NCBI GenBank assembly: GCA_949287085.1
Contig: CASEER010000008.1
Span: 20,503-84,502, forward strand
Length of the DNA: 64,000 nucleotides
Source: an uncultured Coriobacteriaceae bacterium
Lineage (GTDB): Bacteria > Actinomycetota > Coriobacteriia > Coriobacteriales > Coriobacteriaceae
Direction of reading: 5' to 3'
Part shown: positions 7,381 through 16,170 of the stretch, piece by piece
Layout: each line of letters begins with the position of its first letter
How positions within the stretch are numbered: position 1 is the stretch's first letter
Made by a program: the position numbers and the translations under genes
Notes under the pieces: model-generated
The model's input: the letters and a program-made list of their open reading frames with translations, nothing else
Databases searched by the model: none
What the model was told of the DNA's origin: nothing

Positions 7381-9238
7381 TCCGTACGGTGCGGTGGGCT
7401 CGGTGGCGACGGTCGCCTCGAGCATTTCGAGCGACGGCGGCACGGGTGACAGCGGCGGCCAGTCCGGCGAGCGCGATACCCTGGTTAGCACGCTCACCAC
7501 GGGTCAGGTGCTCGGTCGGCTCTTTGGCTGCATCCGCCCGCATCTGGGGTCGTTTGTTCTTTCGTTTGCGTCTGCGGCCATCTCGGTCGTGCTACAGCTC
7601 TATGTGCCCATCCTGGTGGGACGCGGCATCGACTGCATCATCGCGGCGGGCCGCGTGGACTTTGGCGCGCTCATCCCGCTGCTTTGGCAGCTCATTGCGG
7701 TCATCGTGGGCGCGGCAGTGTTCCAGTGGGTGCAGGGCTACTGCGTGAATCGCCTTGCGTACGAGACGGTGCGCGACCTGCGCACCCAGGCAAACGACAA
7801 GCTCAGCCGCATGCCGCTCTCGTTTATCGACAGCCACGCGCATGGCGACCTCATCAGCCGCGTCGTCAACGATGCCGACCAGGTGGGCGACGGCCTTCTG
7901 CAGGGGCTCACCCAGTTTTTTAGCGGTATCGTGACCATCGTGGGCACCCTCGTGTTCATGCTGTCCATCTCGGTGCCCATGGCCGTGATCGTGGTGCTCG
8001 TGACACCGCTTTCGGTAATCGTGGCCTCGGCCATCGCACGCTTCTCCAACGCAAGCTTTACCGAGCAGCAGCTCATCCAGGGCAAGCTCGGCGGCTACGT
8101 GGAGGAGCTCGTGGGCGCGCAGAAGCTCGTGGACGTGTTTGCCCATGGCGACGAGGTGTTGGCGGGCTTTGACGCCCTCAACCGGCAGCTTTACGTTTCA
8201 GGCGAGCGCGCGCAGTTTTTAAGCTCGCTTTCCAATCCTGGCACGCGGGCGGTGAACAACGTGATCTACGCCATCGTGGCCGTGATGGGCTGCATCTGCG
8301 TCATCACGGGATGGCCCGCGGCGCTTACCGTGGGCGGCGTGCAGACGTTCCTCTCGTACGCCAACCAATACACCAAGCCGTTTAACGAGGTCACGGGCGT
8401 GATCACGCAGATCCAGACGGCCTTTGCCTCGGCGCGGCGCCTCTTTGCGCTCATGGATGCGGCGGAGGAGAAACCCGATGCCCCGGATGCCGTCGAGCTC
8501 GTAGAGCCCACGGGCGACGTGGAGCTCGCGCACGTTGACTTTTCGTATGTGCCCGAGCGTCCGTTGCTGTGCGATATCTGCGCGCACGCTCGCCCCGGCC
8601 AGCGCTTTGCCCTGGTGGGCCCCACCGGGTGCGGCAAGACGACGCTCATCAACCTGCTTCTGCGCTTCTACGATGTGGATGCGGGCGAGATTTGCGTGGA
8701 CGGCATCGATACCGCGTGCATCGCGCGCGACAGCCTGCGCCGCGCGTTTGGCATGGTGCTGCAGGACACCTGGCTGTTCGAGGGCACCGTGCACGACAAC
8801 ATTGCCTACGGCAAGCCCGATGCCACGCGCGAGGAGGTCGTTGCAGCGGCGGAGCGTGCGCGGGCCGATTCGTTCATCCGCGCGCTGCCGCAGGGCTACG
8901 ACACGGTGATTCCCGAGGATGGCGGCACGTTCAGCCAGGGACAGCGGCAGCTGCTCTGCATTGCGCGCGTGATGCTCACCGACCCGGCCATCCTGCTGCT
9001 GGACGAGGCGACCTCGAGCATCGACACGCGCACCGAGCTGCAGGTGCAGCGCGCGTTTGACGAGCTCATGCACGGGCGGACGAGCTTTGTTGTGGCGCAT
9101 CGCCTGAGCACCATCCGCAACGCCGATTGCATTTTGGTCATGCGCGACGGCCAGATCATCGAACGCGGCACGCATGACGAGCTTCTGGCCGCTGGTGGCA
9201 CCTATGCCGAGCTCTACACCTCCCAATGGCAAGCGTGA
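7373..9238 (+). CDS. ABC exporter half-transporter, catalytic partner
   Basis: 621 aa. TMD ~45-340, NBD after it with Walker A GPTGCGKTT, Walker B ILLLDEATSSID with the catalytic Glu, and switch VVAHRLSTI with His. Its signature motif is altered (FSQGQRQ instead of LSGGQ), and in a heterodimer it would complete the degenerate site of the upstream partner, while the partner's intact FSGGQ serves this subunit's catalytic site. The ATG 7373 has a full aaggaggtg site inside the end of the upstream gene. Residues 1-40 are a Gly/Ser-rich tail. Confidence 0.93.
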   Translation: MANPYGAVGSVATVASSISSDGGTGDSGGQSGERDTLVSTLTTGQVLGRLFGCIRPHLGSFVLSFASAAISVVLQLYVPILVGRGIDCIIAAGRVDFGALIPLLWQLIAVIVGAAVFQWVQGYCVNRLAYETVRDLRTQANDKLSRMPLSFIDSHAHGDLISRVVNDADQVGDGLLQGLTQFFSGIVTIVGTLVFMLSISVPMAVIVVLVTPLSVIVASAIARFSNASFTEQQLIQGKLGGYVEELVGAQKLVDVFAHGDEVLAGFDALNRQLYVSGERAQFLSSLSNPGTRAVNNVIYAIVAVMGCICVITGWPAALTVGGVQTFLSYANQYTKPFNEVTGVITQIQTAFASARRLFALMDAAEEKPDAPDAVELVEPTGDVELAHVDFSYVPERPLLCDICAHARPGQRFALVGPTGCGKTTLINLLLRFYDVDAGEICVDGIDTACIARDSLRRAFGMVLQDTWLFEGTVHDNIAYGKPDATREEVVAAAERARADSFIRALPQGYDTVIPEDGGTFSQGQRQLLCIARVMLTDPAILLLDEATSSIDTRTELQVQRAFDELMHGRTSFVVAHRLSTIRNADCILVMRDGQIIERGTHDELLAAGGTYAELYTSQWQA

Positions 9239-9263
9239 AATGAGGACAGAGAAAATTTCACCT

Positions 9264-9414
9264 CCCGGGCGGGCGGAAGCCTCAGCGCGACGGCACGGCT
9301 GTCCCGGCCCGGGGCCTGGCCCAACTCAGCGGCCTCAGCACGGCGGCTTCGAGGCGGGCCCCGGCCCCAGCCCGTCTCCCCAGCTCTGTGAGACGGCCAC
9401 CGCGCCCGCCCGGG
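9264..9414. other. GC-rich nested inverted-repeat region
   Basis: In the 365-bp gap between the exporter and the amino-acid ABC system, CCCGGGCGGGCG (9264-9275) pairs exactly with CGCCCGCCCGGG (9403-9414). Inside lie further complementary blocks: GAAGCC/GGCTTC, GGCCCGGGGCC against GGGCCCCGGCC with one bulge, and a GTCTC/GAGAC hairpin. It lacks a clear T-run. It could be a structured leader, a termination zone or a fossil repeat; I recognise no known family. Confidence 0.5.
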
Positions 9415-9603
9415 CAATCCGTTTCGGACATGTTTCGGTTCCCGCGGTTTGGCGCTTTCTCGTAGCACCCGCGCGCGCAGAGGGGTATGCTAAGCGATTG
9501 TGCGCGGAACTTTCTCGCATTAAGTTGCAAGGGGGAGGGAAATGGGTTCCCTCCGGTTGTGCGCACGGAAGGGGTTTTAAGCAAAAACAGGAAGGAACCA
9601 ACC

Positions 9604-10542
9604 ATGACCAGGATTTCCCCCGCCTTAACGCAGCAACCATCGTCGCAGCCCTCGCGCCGCGACTTCCTCAAGTTTTCGGGTCTCGCGGTGAGCGCGGGGA
9701 GCCTTTTGATGCTTTCGGGCTGCGGCCCAGCCGCGCAGGATAGCGGCAAGAGCGAGGGTTCCTCCTCTACGTCTGCGACGAGCTCCGCCAAGCTGGGCGA
9801 CGGCAAGACGCTCCGCGTGGGCATGGAAGCCGCCTACGCCCCCTACAACTGGCAGGTCTCCAAGGCCTCGGACTACACCATTCCCATCGAGAACGTCGAC
9901 GGCGCCTACGCCGACGGCTACGACGTGCAGGCCGCTAAGGTCATTGCCAAGGCTCTGGACATGGAGCCCGTCGCGGTGAAGTGCGACTTCTCGGCGCTGA
10001 TCGACATGCTCAACAATGGCCAGATCGACATCATCTGCGCCGGTATGTCCGTAACGCCCGAGCGCGAGGACTCGGCCATCTTCTGCAATTCGTATATCGA
10101 CGACGACATCTCGCTCGTTACGCGCAAGGATTCGCCGTACGCGAAAGCCACGACCTTTGACGACCTTAAGGGTGCCTCGATCATGGGCCAGGCCGCTACC
10201 ATGTACGACGACGTCATCGATCAGATTGCCGACGTTACCGACGTGAACCACATGACCCCGGGCGAGACCGTGCCGGCCGTGGTGGAGAGCCTCTCGAGCG
10301 GCACGTCCGACGTGATTACCTACTCCATGCTTTCGGTGCCCAAGCTGCTCGAGACGTATCCCGACTTTGTTGAGCTTAAGATGACCGACAAGTTTAAGGG
10401 CTCCGAGATGCCCGACAACGCCGCCGTGGCGCTGGGCACCGACCAGTCGATTGTCGATGCCATCAACGATGCCATCGACAGCATCTCCGAGGAAGAGCGC
10501 CAGGAGATCTGGAACGAGTGCATGGACCGTCAGCCGGCGTAA
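9604..10542 (+). CDS. Polar amino acid ABC transporter, Tat-exported lipoprotein binding protein
   Basis: 312 aa. The N-terminus holds a twin-arginine motif SRRDFLKFSG followed by a hydrophobic run and a lipobox LSGC, so the protein is likely exported folded and lipid-anchored. After a Ser/Thr-rich tether come SBP_bac_3 features (LRVGMEAAYAPYNW, GYDVQAAKVIAKAL, DIICAGMSVTPERE). It would bind a polar amino acid and deliver it to the permease encoded next. The ATG follows aaggaaccaacc; upstream in-frame starts have no site. Confidence 0.9.
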   Translation: MTRISPALTQQPSSQPSRRDFLKFSGLAVSAGSLLMLSGCGPAAQDSGKSEGSSSTSATSSAKLGDGKTLRVGMEAAYAPYNWQVSKASDYTIPIENVDGAYADGYDVQAAKVIAKALDMEPVAVKCDFSALIDMLNNGQIDIICAGMSVTPEREDSAIFCNSYIDDDISLVTRKDSPYAKATTFDDLKGASIMGQAATMYDDVIDQIADVTDVNHMTPGETVPAVVESLSSGTSDVITYSMLSVPKLLETYPDFVELKMTDKFKGSEMPDNAAVALGTDQSIVDAINDAIDSISEEERQEIWNECMDRQPA

Positions 10543-10580
10543 CGACGGGCCAGGTTATCTGAGTGATACAGGAGAATCCC

Positions 10581-11867
10581 ATGGATTCGCATGAATCGTT
10601 GCCTACGGGCGGTCGCGCGACTCGCGGCCGCCTTGCGGCGTTTTTCTTGAACGATCACCGCTACGTGCTCTTGGGCACCAGCGCGGTGGCGTTGGTGGGC
10701 ATGCTGCTTTCGAGCTCGCCCCGTCCGGCGCTGAGCTTTCTGTCTCAGGCGTATGTGGCCGAGCTCGTAATGTACTACCTGCTGGTGGCATGGCTTGTGG
10801 TGAGCGCCGTAGGGCTCGTGTTCAAGCTCACGCATTGGCGCACGTATGCGCAAACGGCTCCCTTTGCCAAGCCGGCGGTGCGCCGCGTGCTGCGCTATGC
10901 CTCGTACGTGGTATGGGCCATGGTGCTCGTGCTCGTGGTTGACCGCGTGGTCATGGGCATCGCGAGCGCCTGGGGCGTGGCGGTGGCGGCAGCCAATCTC
11001 AAGCCTAAGCCCAAGCGCCCCAACGGCATGCTCGAGAGCATGCTCTACATTCTCTACCAGGGGCGCCAGACGTTTATCACGGGCTTCATCACCACGGTTG
11101 AGCTTGCTGTGTTCGGCACCGTCATCGCGTTCTTCCTGGCGCTGCTGCTCGTATTTGCGCGCATCCAGTCGATCGATCGTTCCGACAACGACTTTGTGCG
11201 TTTCTGGAAGGTCGTGGGCACGGGCTTCGCCAAGGTCTACTCGACCGTCGTGCGCGGCACGCCCATGATGGTGCAGGCCATGGTGCTCTACTACGGCGTG
11301 TTTGGCCTGTTCCGCATGACGAGCCTCACGACCACCCAGATCAACGGCATCTGGACCACGTTCTTGGCCGGCTTGGTTACCATTACGCTCAACTCCACCG
11401 CCTACATGATGGAAGTGCTGCGCGGCGGCATCGAGTCGGTCGATGCGGGGCAGCTCGAGGCGGCGCGTTCGCTGGGTCTTTCGCAGTGGCAGGCCATGCG
11501 CAAGGTCGTGTTTCCGCAGGGTATCAAGTACGCCCTCCCGGGTCTTTCCAACGAGCTCGTCATCAACATCAAAGACTCGTCCGTGCTCTCGGTGATCGGT
11601 ACGTTCGACCTCATGTTTGCGACCACGACCGTCGCCGGCATCTACTACCAGCAGTTCCAGACGGCGCTCATCACGACCGTGGTGTACCTCATGCTCACCA
11701 TGTTCGCATCGTGGCTGCTGGGCAAGTTCGCGCACCATTTTGACGTGAAGCCCCAGCCGGTGGGCAGCTCGTCTGACGCGGGCGTGGCCGTGGGAACCGA
11801 GGAAGTCAGCGCGGTGCCCGTGCGCGATGGCTACACGCATCGCGGCGGTTTTGGCCAGGGGAGGTAG
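10581..11867 (+). CDS. Amino acid ABC transporter permease
   Basis: 428 aa, longer than the usual ~220-aa HisM-type permease because of a ~170-residue N-terminal extension with two or three extra hydrophobic segments. The C-terminal part carries the PAAT permease core: VVRGTPMMVQ and the ATPase-contacting EAA loop EAARSLGLSQWQAMRKVV. ATG 10581 follows caggag; GTG 10563 is a weaker alternative. It is 38 bp after the binding protein gene and 3 bp before the ATPase gene, so all three form an operon. Confidence 0.9.
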   Translation: MDSHESLPTGGRATRGRLAAFFLNDHRYVLLGTSAVALVGMLLSSSPRPALSFLSQAYVAELVMYYLLVAWLVVSAVGLVFKLTHWRTYAQTAPFAKPAVRRVLRYASYVVWAMVLVLVVDRVVMGIASAWGVAVAAANLKPKPKRPNGMLESMLYILYQGRQTFITGFITTVELAVFGTVIAFFLALLLVFARIQSIDRSDNDFVRFWKVVGTGFAKVYSTVVRGTPMMVQAMVLYYGVFGLFRMTSLTTTQINGIWTTFLAGLVTITLNSTAYMMEVLRGGIESVDAGQLEAARSLGLSQWQAMRKVVFPQGIKYALPGLSNELVINIKDSSVLSVIGTFDLMFATTTVAGIYYQQFQTALITTVVYLMLTMFASWLLGKFAHHFDVKPQPVGSSSDAGVAVGTEEVSAVPVRDGYTHRGGFGQGR

Positions 11868-11870
11868 ACC

Positions 11871-12623
11871 ATGACAACCAAGAATGCTACCGAGCCCATG
11901 GTGCGCATCGAGGGCCTTCGCAAGAGCTTTGGTTCGCTCGAGGTGCTGCGCGACATCAACCTTGAGGTCATGCCCGGCCAGGTGGTTACCATCATTGGCG
12001 CGTCGGGCTCCGGTAAGTCAACGTTGCTGCGCTGCATCAACCTGTTGGAATCGCCGGATGCGGGCCATGTATGGTTCCACGGCCAGGACCTTGCCGCCGA
12101 GCATGTTGACGTGAACCGCCTGCGCGAGAACATTGGCATGGTGTTTCAGGGCTTCAACCTCTTTAACAACATGAACGTGCTCGACAACTGCACGCTGGCG
12201 CCCGTGACGCTCAAGAAGATGAACAAGGAAGAGGCCGAGAGCGTTGCGCTCAAGCACCTTGAGTCGGTGGGACTGGCCCAGTTTGCCCACGCCGACGTGC
12301 GCAACCTTTCCGGTGGCCAGAAGCAGCGCGTGGCCATTGCCCGCGCGCTCTGCATGAACCCCGAGATCATGCTCTTTGATGAGCCAACGAGCGCCCTTGA
12401 CCCCGAGATCGTGGGCGAGGTGCTCGAGGTCATGCGTCAGCTCGCAGCCGACGGCATGACCATGGTCGTGGTGACGCACGAGATGTCGTTCGCGCGGAAC
12501 GTGTCCGATGAGGTCGTGTTCATGGACAAGGGCGTCATCGCCGAGACGGGGACGCCGGAGAAAATGTTCACTGCACCCGAGCAGCCGCGTACGAGGGAGT
12601 TCTTGGCGCGCTACCTGGGATAG
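11871..12623 (+). CDS. Amino acid ABC transporter ATP-binding protein
   Basis: 250 aa, full length for GlnQ/HisP-type ATPases. Walker [11 protein letters not shown]-loop VFQGFNLF, signature LSGGQKQR, Walker [13 protein letters not shown] and switch [10 protein letters not shown] are canonical. It energises the permease encoded 3 bp upstream; the ATG is preceded by ggggagg. The specific amino acid cannot be told. Confidence 0.95.
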   Translation: MTTKNATEPMVRIEGLRKSFGSLEVLRDINLEVMPGQVVTIIGASGSGKSTLLRCINLLESPDAGHVWFHGQDLAAEHVDVNRLRENIGMVFQGFNLFNNMNVLDNCTLAPVTLKKMNKEEAESVALKHLESVGLAQFAHADVRNLSGGQKQRVAIARALCMNPEIMLFDEPTSALDPEIVGEVLEVMRQLAADGMTMVVVTHEMSFARNVSDEVVFMDKGVIAETGTPEKMFTAPEQPRTREFLARYLG

Positions 12624-12709
12624 CGCGTCTTGCCGCCGAGGCCCTTGACGGTGGGGACGGTTCGCCGGATGCGGATGGGCCGCCGACCGCTAATTCCTAC
12701 CGCGTTCGT

Positions 12710-12777
12710 CAAAAGATGCCACTCGTCGCTCTAAGAGGCCATTTTTTGCGCCTTAGAGCGTCGAGTGGCATCTTTTG
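12710..12777. repeat. 68-bp long-stem palindrome
   Basis: Arms of 26 bp (12710-12735 and 12752-12777) are complementary with a single mismatch; the outer ends are CAAAAGATGCCACTCG and its complement. The loop is 16 bases. The length equals that of the repeat at 1132 and 2775 and the ends are likewise A4/T4, but the stem sequence is different. It may act as a bidirectional terminator or be a separate palindromic repeat family. Confidence 0.75.
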
Positions 12778-12854
12778 CGTTGTAACCGCGGACAAACCGT
12801 TCGTGGTTACGCTCGAACCGCCAGCGGGCACGCGGCAATCTCCCACATTTCTTC

Positions 12855-12901
12855 TTGCATTGTGTATAGGTGTGTATATACTGTACTTATCGGGTATACA
12901 C
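12855..12901 (+). promoter_or_regulatory. Promoter with overlapping operator for the YtrA-type regulator
   Basis: TTGCAT (12855-12860) and TATACT (12877-12882) are separated by 16 bp. The inverted repeat GTGTATA (12872-12878) / TATACAC (12895-12901) overlaps the -10 box. YtrA-family regulators usually repress their own operon through such a site, so autoregulation is inferred. Confidence 0.6.
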
Positions 12902-12992
12902 ACTATGCCCGCGTAGGGTTGCTGAGACGTCCGGCGCCCTATGGCCCGGTGGGGGACGCCTTGCCGGGCGCGACGGAAAGGATTTCGGATTC

Positions 12993-13370
12993 GTGGAACT
13001 CATCATCTCCAACGCGAGCAGCAAGCCCATCTACGAGCAGATCACGAGTCAGATCAAGGCCATGATTCTCTCAGGTGAGCTTGCCGAGGGCGCGCAGCTC
13101 CCGAGCATCCGGGCGCTGGCCAACAGCCTGCGGGTGAGCGCCATCACCACCAAGCGCGCCTATGCCGACCTTGAAGCCGAGGGCTTCATCGAGACAGTTC
13201 AGGGCAAGGGTAGCTTTGTGGCCGGTGGCAACACCGAGCTCATCCGCGAGGAGCAGCTGCGCCACGTCGAGGAGCTCATGGGCCAGGCGATCGATGCCGG
13301 TCGCACCATGGGTCTCTCGGCCGAGGAGCTCGCCGAGATGTTCTCCCTGCAGCTCGACGGCGGGGAGTGA
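12993..13370 (+). CDS. GntR-family regulator, YtrA subfamily
   Basis: 125 aa: an N-terminal winged helix (PIYEQITSQIKAMILSGEL, QLPSIRALANSLRVS, TTKRAYADLEAEGFI, GKGSFVA) and a short helical C-terminus without an effector domain, the mark of the YtrA group, which regulate an adjacent ABC transporter. Two ABC genes follow. GTG 12993 aligns with the family start and has gaaagga upstream; the frame is open further 5' but covers the promoter. Confidence 0.9.
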   Translation: MELIISNASSKPIYEQITSQIKAMILSGELAEGAQLPSIRALANSLRVSAITTKRAYADLEAEGFIETVQGKGSFVAGGNTELIREEQLRHVEELMGQAIDAGRTMGLSAEELAEMFSLQLDGGE

Positions 13371-13438
13371 GTGGGACACCGGTGTCAGGTTTATCTGTCC
13401 CACGCGTGGGACACCGGAACCTGGTTTGTTTGTCCCGC
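13371..13438. repeat. Two direct copies of a 33-bp repeat with inverted ends
   Basis: Units 13371-13403 and 13406-13438 both start GTGGGACACCGG and end TGTCCC(A/G)C, so each can form a stem; the middle (GTCAGGTTTATC versus AACCTGGTTTGTT) varies. A diverged relative is at 60924-60952 (ggggtgccggcacccggc then ttgtttgttcc). It occupies the gap between the regulator and the ABC gene. Confidence 0.7.
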
Positions 13439-13462
13439 GACACGGTTTATCAGGAGGAAGCA

Positions 13463-14413
13463 ATGACGATTGTTGAGGGCCGGATGCAGGAGAGCAGCGT
13501 GTACGAGCCGGCTGCGGCGCCAGACGTTCCGCTCATCGAGGCGCGCGGCCTTACCAAGCATTACGACGGGTTTTCGCTCCAAGACGTGAACCTTGCGGTG
13601 AACGAGGGCGAGGTCGTGGGCTTTGTGGGCAAGAACGGTGCGGGCAAATCTACCACCATCAAGGCGCTCCTGGGGCTCATCGAGCTCGACGGCGGGCAGG
13701 CGCGCGTGCTCGGCGTCGATGCACACGCCCTCGGCCACGACCATGCTGCCGCGCGCATGAAGGAACAGATCGGCGTGGTCTTTGACAGCGTGGCCATGCC
13801 GGGGCACCTTAAGGTGGTCGATGTGGCCCGCATGTACGCTCGTGCTTATAGCGCCTGGGACCAGCATGCGTTCGACCAGTTCGTCCGGGAATTTGACCTT
13901 GAGCCGCGCAAGCTCGTCAAGGACCTGTCGCGCGGCATGGGCATGAAGCTCAGCTTGGCCTGCGCGCTCTGCCACGGCGCGCGCCTCTTGATTCTGGACG
14001 AGGCCACGGCCGGCCTGGACCCCATGGCGCGCGATGAGATCCTTGACCGCCTGCGCGTCTTCGTGGCAGAACCCGGGCGCGCCGTCCTCATGTCGAGCCA
14101 CATTACGAGCGACCTCGAGCGCATCGCCGACCGCGTGGTGTGCATCGACAACGGTCGCATCGTTTTTGACCTCGTGAAGGACCAGATCACCGACGAGATG
14201 GGCATCGCGCGCTGCCGCGTGGCTGACTTTGAGCGCATCGCGGCAAGCGGCATCATCCCCGAGCACGAGCTGCGCTACCGCAAGAACGACTACGGCGTCG
14301 ACGTGCTCGTGCCCGACCGTTTTGCCTTCGCCGAGAACTTCCCCGGCGTGCCGTGCGACCGCATGACCATCGACGACTACCTCTCCCTCACCTTGAAAGG
14401 CGGTGTGCGATAA
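13463..14413 (+). CDS. ABC transporter ATP-binding protein, regulator-linked
   Basis: 316 aa. Walker A GKNGAGKST, a modified signature LSRGMGMKL in place of LSGGQ, Walker B LLILDEATAGLD and switch SSHITSDL. The C-terminal ~90 residues form the extra domain seen in YtrB/CcmA-like ATPases. It follows an aggaggaag site and ends one base before the next start, so it pairs with the downstream permease. The likely role is export or cell-envelope stress response under the upstream YtrA-type repressor. Confidence 0.9.
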   Translation: MTIVEGRMQESSVYEPAAAPDVPLIEARGLTKHYDGFSLQDVNLAVNEGEVVGFVGKNGAGKSTTIKALLGLIELDGGQARVLGVDAHALGHDHAAARMKEQIGVVFDSVAMPGHLKVVDVARMYARAYSAWDQHAFDQFVREFDLEPRKLVKDLSRGMGMKLSLACALCHGARLLILDEATAGLDPMARDEILDRLRVFVAEPGRAVLMSSHITSDLERIADRVVCIDNGRIVFDLVKDQITDEMGIARCRVADFERIAASGIIPEHELRYRKNDYGVDVLVPDRFAFAENFPGVPCDRMTIDDYLSLTLKGGVR

Positions 14414-15139
14414 ATGATGCGCGCATACCTGATGGAAATGACCGTGTTCCGCGACTACGCCAAGCAGCTGCTGGGCATCGGCTTCTTCGTGGTCATCTTC
14501 GTCTCGGGCGGGATGGGCACCATCGTGGCCGCGCCTGCGATTCTTACCATGATGTTCTTCCTCATGGGTACGATGGCCGCCGCCGCGTATGACGAGCAGA
14601 ACGGCTGGGGCCTCTTCCGCCTGACGATGCCCATAAGTCGCCGCGATGTGGTTCTCGGGCGCTACGGCGTGATCGTGACGCTGGGGCTCTTCGGCCTCGT
14701 TGCCGGTCTGGCGGCGGGTGCCGTACTGGTGGGGCTGGCCCAGGTGATGCCGCTGCCGTTTGGGCTTTCCGATGCGCTGACGCTGAGTGCCGAGGACGTG
14801 CTCGCGACGTTCTTTGCCGCGGCGTTTTGCCTGATGCTCGGTGCGGTGATCGCGAGCATCGAGACGCCGGTGTACTTCAGGCTGGGCCAGAACAAGACCA
14901 CGCAGTGGCTGCCCATGATCACCGTGCTCATGTTTGTGGGGCCGATGCTCATCATCAACGGCACAGGAATCCTGGATGATGGAGCCATTCACCTGGCAAC
15001 CATCGGCGAGCTACTCGGGTTTATCGAATCGCCCGTGGGCGTGGCGGTGTTCTTCGCGGTCGCCGTGGTGGTGGCCGCGGTGGCGCTCGGCATCTCGGCC
15101 GCGGTGTCGCTCAAGCTCTACGATCGCCGTGAACTGTAA
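14414..15139 (+). CDS. ABC-2 type permease subunit
   Basis: 241 aa with about six hydrophobic segments and the cytoplasmic motif MPISRRDVVLGRY typical of small ABC-2 permeases. It starts directly after the stop of the ATPase gene (ATG ATG; the first is used here). Substrate unknown. Confidence 0.85.
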   Translation: MMRAYLMEMTVFRDYAKQLLGIGFFVVIFVSGGMGTIVAAPAILTMMFFLMGTMAAAAYDEQNGWGLFRLTMPISRRDVVLGRYGVIVTLGLFGLVAGLAAGAVLVGLAQVMPLPFGLSDALTLSAEDVLATFFAAAFCLMLGAVIASIETPVYFRLGQNKTTQWLPMITVLMFVGPMLIINGTGILDDGAIHLATIGELLGFIESPVGVAVFFAVAVVVAAVALGISAAVSLKLYDRREL

Positions 15140-15199
15140 GGCGATGGCCTTCCGCGAGCATGGCGGGAGAGAAGGCCGGGCTACCGCGCAGCGTGATAG

Positions 15200-15482
15200 A
15201 GAGAGGGGGTTGTAAAATATTGCTCTCTGTGGGATGCGGGCACCTACCGCAAGATTCGGGCCGCGAGTCGGCACCCCTGAACGGACGGTTCCTGCACACG
15301 GCTCATGCGGCAACATGCGACCTGCGGTTTTTGTTAGAAACTGGCGAGGCCCTTGTGAGCAATGTGGCAGAAAGGTACCAATTCGCGGCTCGAATGGCTC
15401 CGTGCGGCGTTGCGGGCCGGAAAGTGGGTACCCTACAGGCGGTAATGACGGCGCGCGGAAGCGCAGCAACGAAGGGAAGCCC
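15200..15482 (+). other. Candidate structured leader upstream of the flavodoxin gene
   Basis: A ~280-base gap with a possible -10-like TGTAAAAT near 15213 and several complementary blocks (GCGG..CCGC near 15238, CATG/CATG near 15307, and a CTGCGG followed by five T near 15330). A second copy-like stretch (cgcggctcg..gtgcggcg) follows. It does not match FMN, cobalamin or SAM riboswitch consensus that I can recall. An in-frame open extension of the flavodoxin frame crosses it but has no start site. Confidence 0.35.
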
Positions 15483-16019
15483 ATGGAATGCGCAGTTATA
15501 GTGAGCAGTAAAGGCGGGAATACCCGCATGGTGGCAGACGCGTTGACAGATGCGCTTGCCCAGGCAGGGGCGGAGGTGCTCGGTTGCGCGGATGTCGCGG
15601 ATGATGCCGATGCCGCGGCAGACGCGGCATCGGCAGCCGACGTTGTGCTCGCCGGGTTCTGGACCGACAAGGGCGACTGCGCGCCCGAGATGGCGTCGTT
15701 CCTAGAGACGCTCGCCAACAAGCGCGTGTTCCTCTTTGGCACGGCGGGCTTTGGCGGCAGCACTGAGTACTTCGCTCGCATCCTGGGCAACGTTCAGCAG
15801 CATCTGCCTGCGTCTGCCGAGTTGGTTGGCTCGGCCATGTGCCAGGGCAAGATGGGCGCCGGGGTGCGCAAACGCTACGAGGGCATGCTCGCGCAGAACC
15901 CCGGCGACGAGCGCATTCAGGCGATGATCGACAACTTTGACGCTGCGCTCTCGCATCCTGATGCTGATGACCTGGCCAGCATTGTTTCCGCTGCCCAAAG
16001 CGCGCTCGGCCTCGCATAG
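15483..16019 (+). CDS. Flavodoxin-family protein
   Basis: 178 aa. The phosphate-binding loop SSKGGNTRMVAD lies at the N-terminus as in flavodoxins, followed by the ADVVLAGFWTDKG strand-loop and GTAGFGGSTEYF. It would bind FMN and act as a low-potential electron carrier or flavin-dependent reductase partner. The ATG follows gaaggga. It resembles BilS-like flavodoxins associated with tetrapyrrole reduction, but no such reductase gene is next to it, so the partner is unknown. Confidence 0.85.
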   Translation: MECAVIVSSKGGNTRMVADALTDALAQAGAEVLGCADVADDADAAADAASAADVVLAGFWTDKGDCAPEMASFLETLANKRVFLFGTAGFGGSTEYFARILGNVQQHLPASAELVGSAMCQGKMGAGVRKRYEGMLAQNPGDERIQAMIDNFDAALSHPDADDLASIVSAAQSALGLA

Positions 16020-16027
16020 ATAGCGGC

Positions 16028-16072
16028 GATCCCGGCTAACACGAGGCTTCTGCCACCGCGTTAACCGGGATC
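16028..16072. terminator. Hairpin between convergent genes
   Basis: GATCCCGGCTAAC (16028-16040) pairs with GTTAACCGGGATC (16060-16072) with one mismatch. There is no long T-run; it lies just after the flavodoxin stop and probably ends transcription. Confidence 0.55.
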
Positions 16073-16086
16073 ACCCTAAGCTAGCA

Positions 16087-16170
16087 CCACATGAGCGCAC
16101 GGGCCGCGGCCTGCCGCCACATGAGCGCACGCGCCGCGGCCTATCGCCACGTTGACGCGCCGCGACCTAC
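16087..16170. repeat. 30-bp tandem repeat at the 3' end of the dehydrogenase gene
   Basis: Two nearly identical 30-bp units (16087-16116, 16117-16146: ccacatgagcgcacg then sgccgcggcc) and a partial third reach the stop codon of the minus-strand gene at 16167. Confidence 0.75.

Noticed and set aside
10530..11840. 436-codon minus-strand ORF opposite the amino acid permease
   Set aside because: Shadow of the real gene: His/Arg-rich antisense translation typical of GC-rich DNA. Similar long antisense frames at 13391-14992, 25291-27201 and 39682-41364 were rejected for the same reason.
15234..15482. N-terminal extension of the flavodoxin
   Set aside because: The frame is open but flavodoxins start at the phosphate-binding strand, and the ribosome site is at the 15483 ATG.
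15200..15482. FMN riboswitch for the flavodoxin gene
   Set aside because: The conserved AGGG.GGTGAAATTCCC and related blocks are absent.
15160..15501. 113-codon ORF before the flavodoxin gene
   Set aside because: No ribosome site, no family look, overlaps the flavodoxin start.
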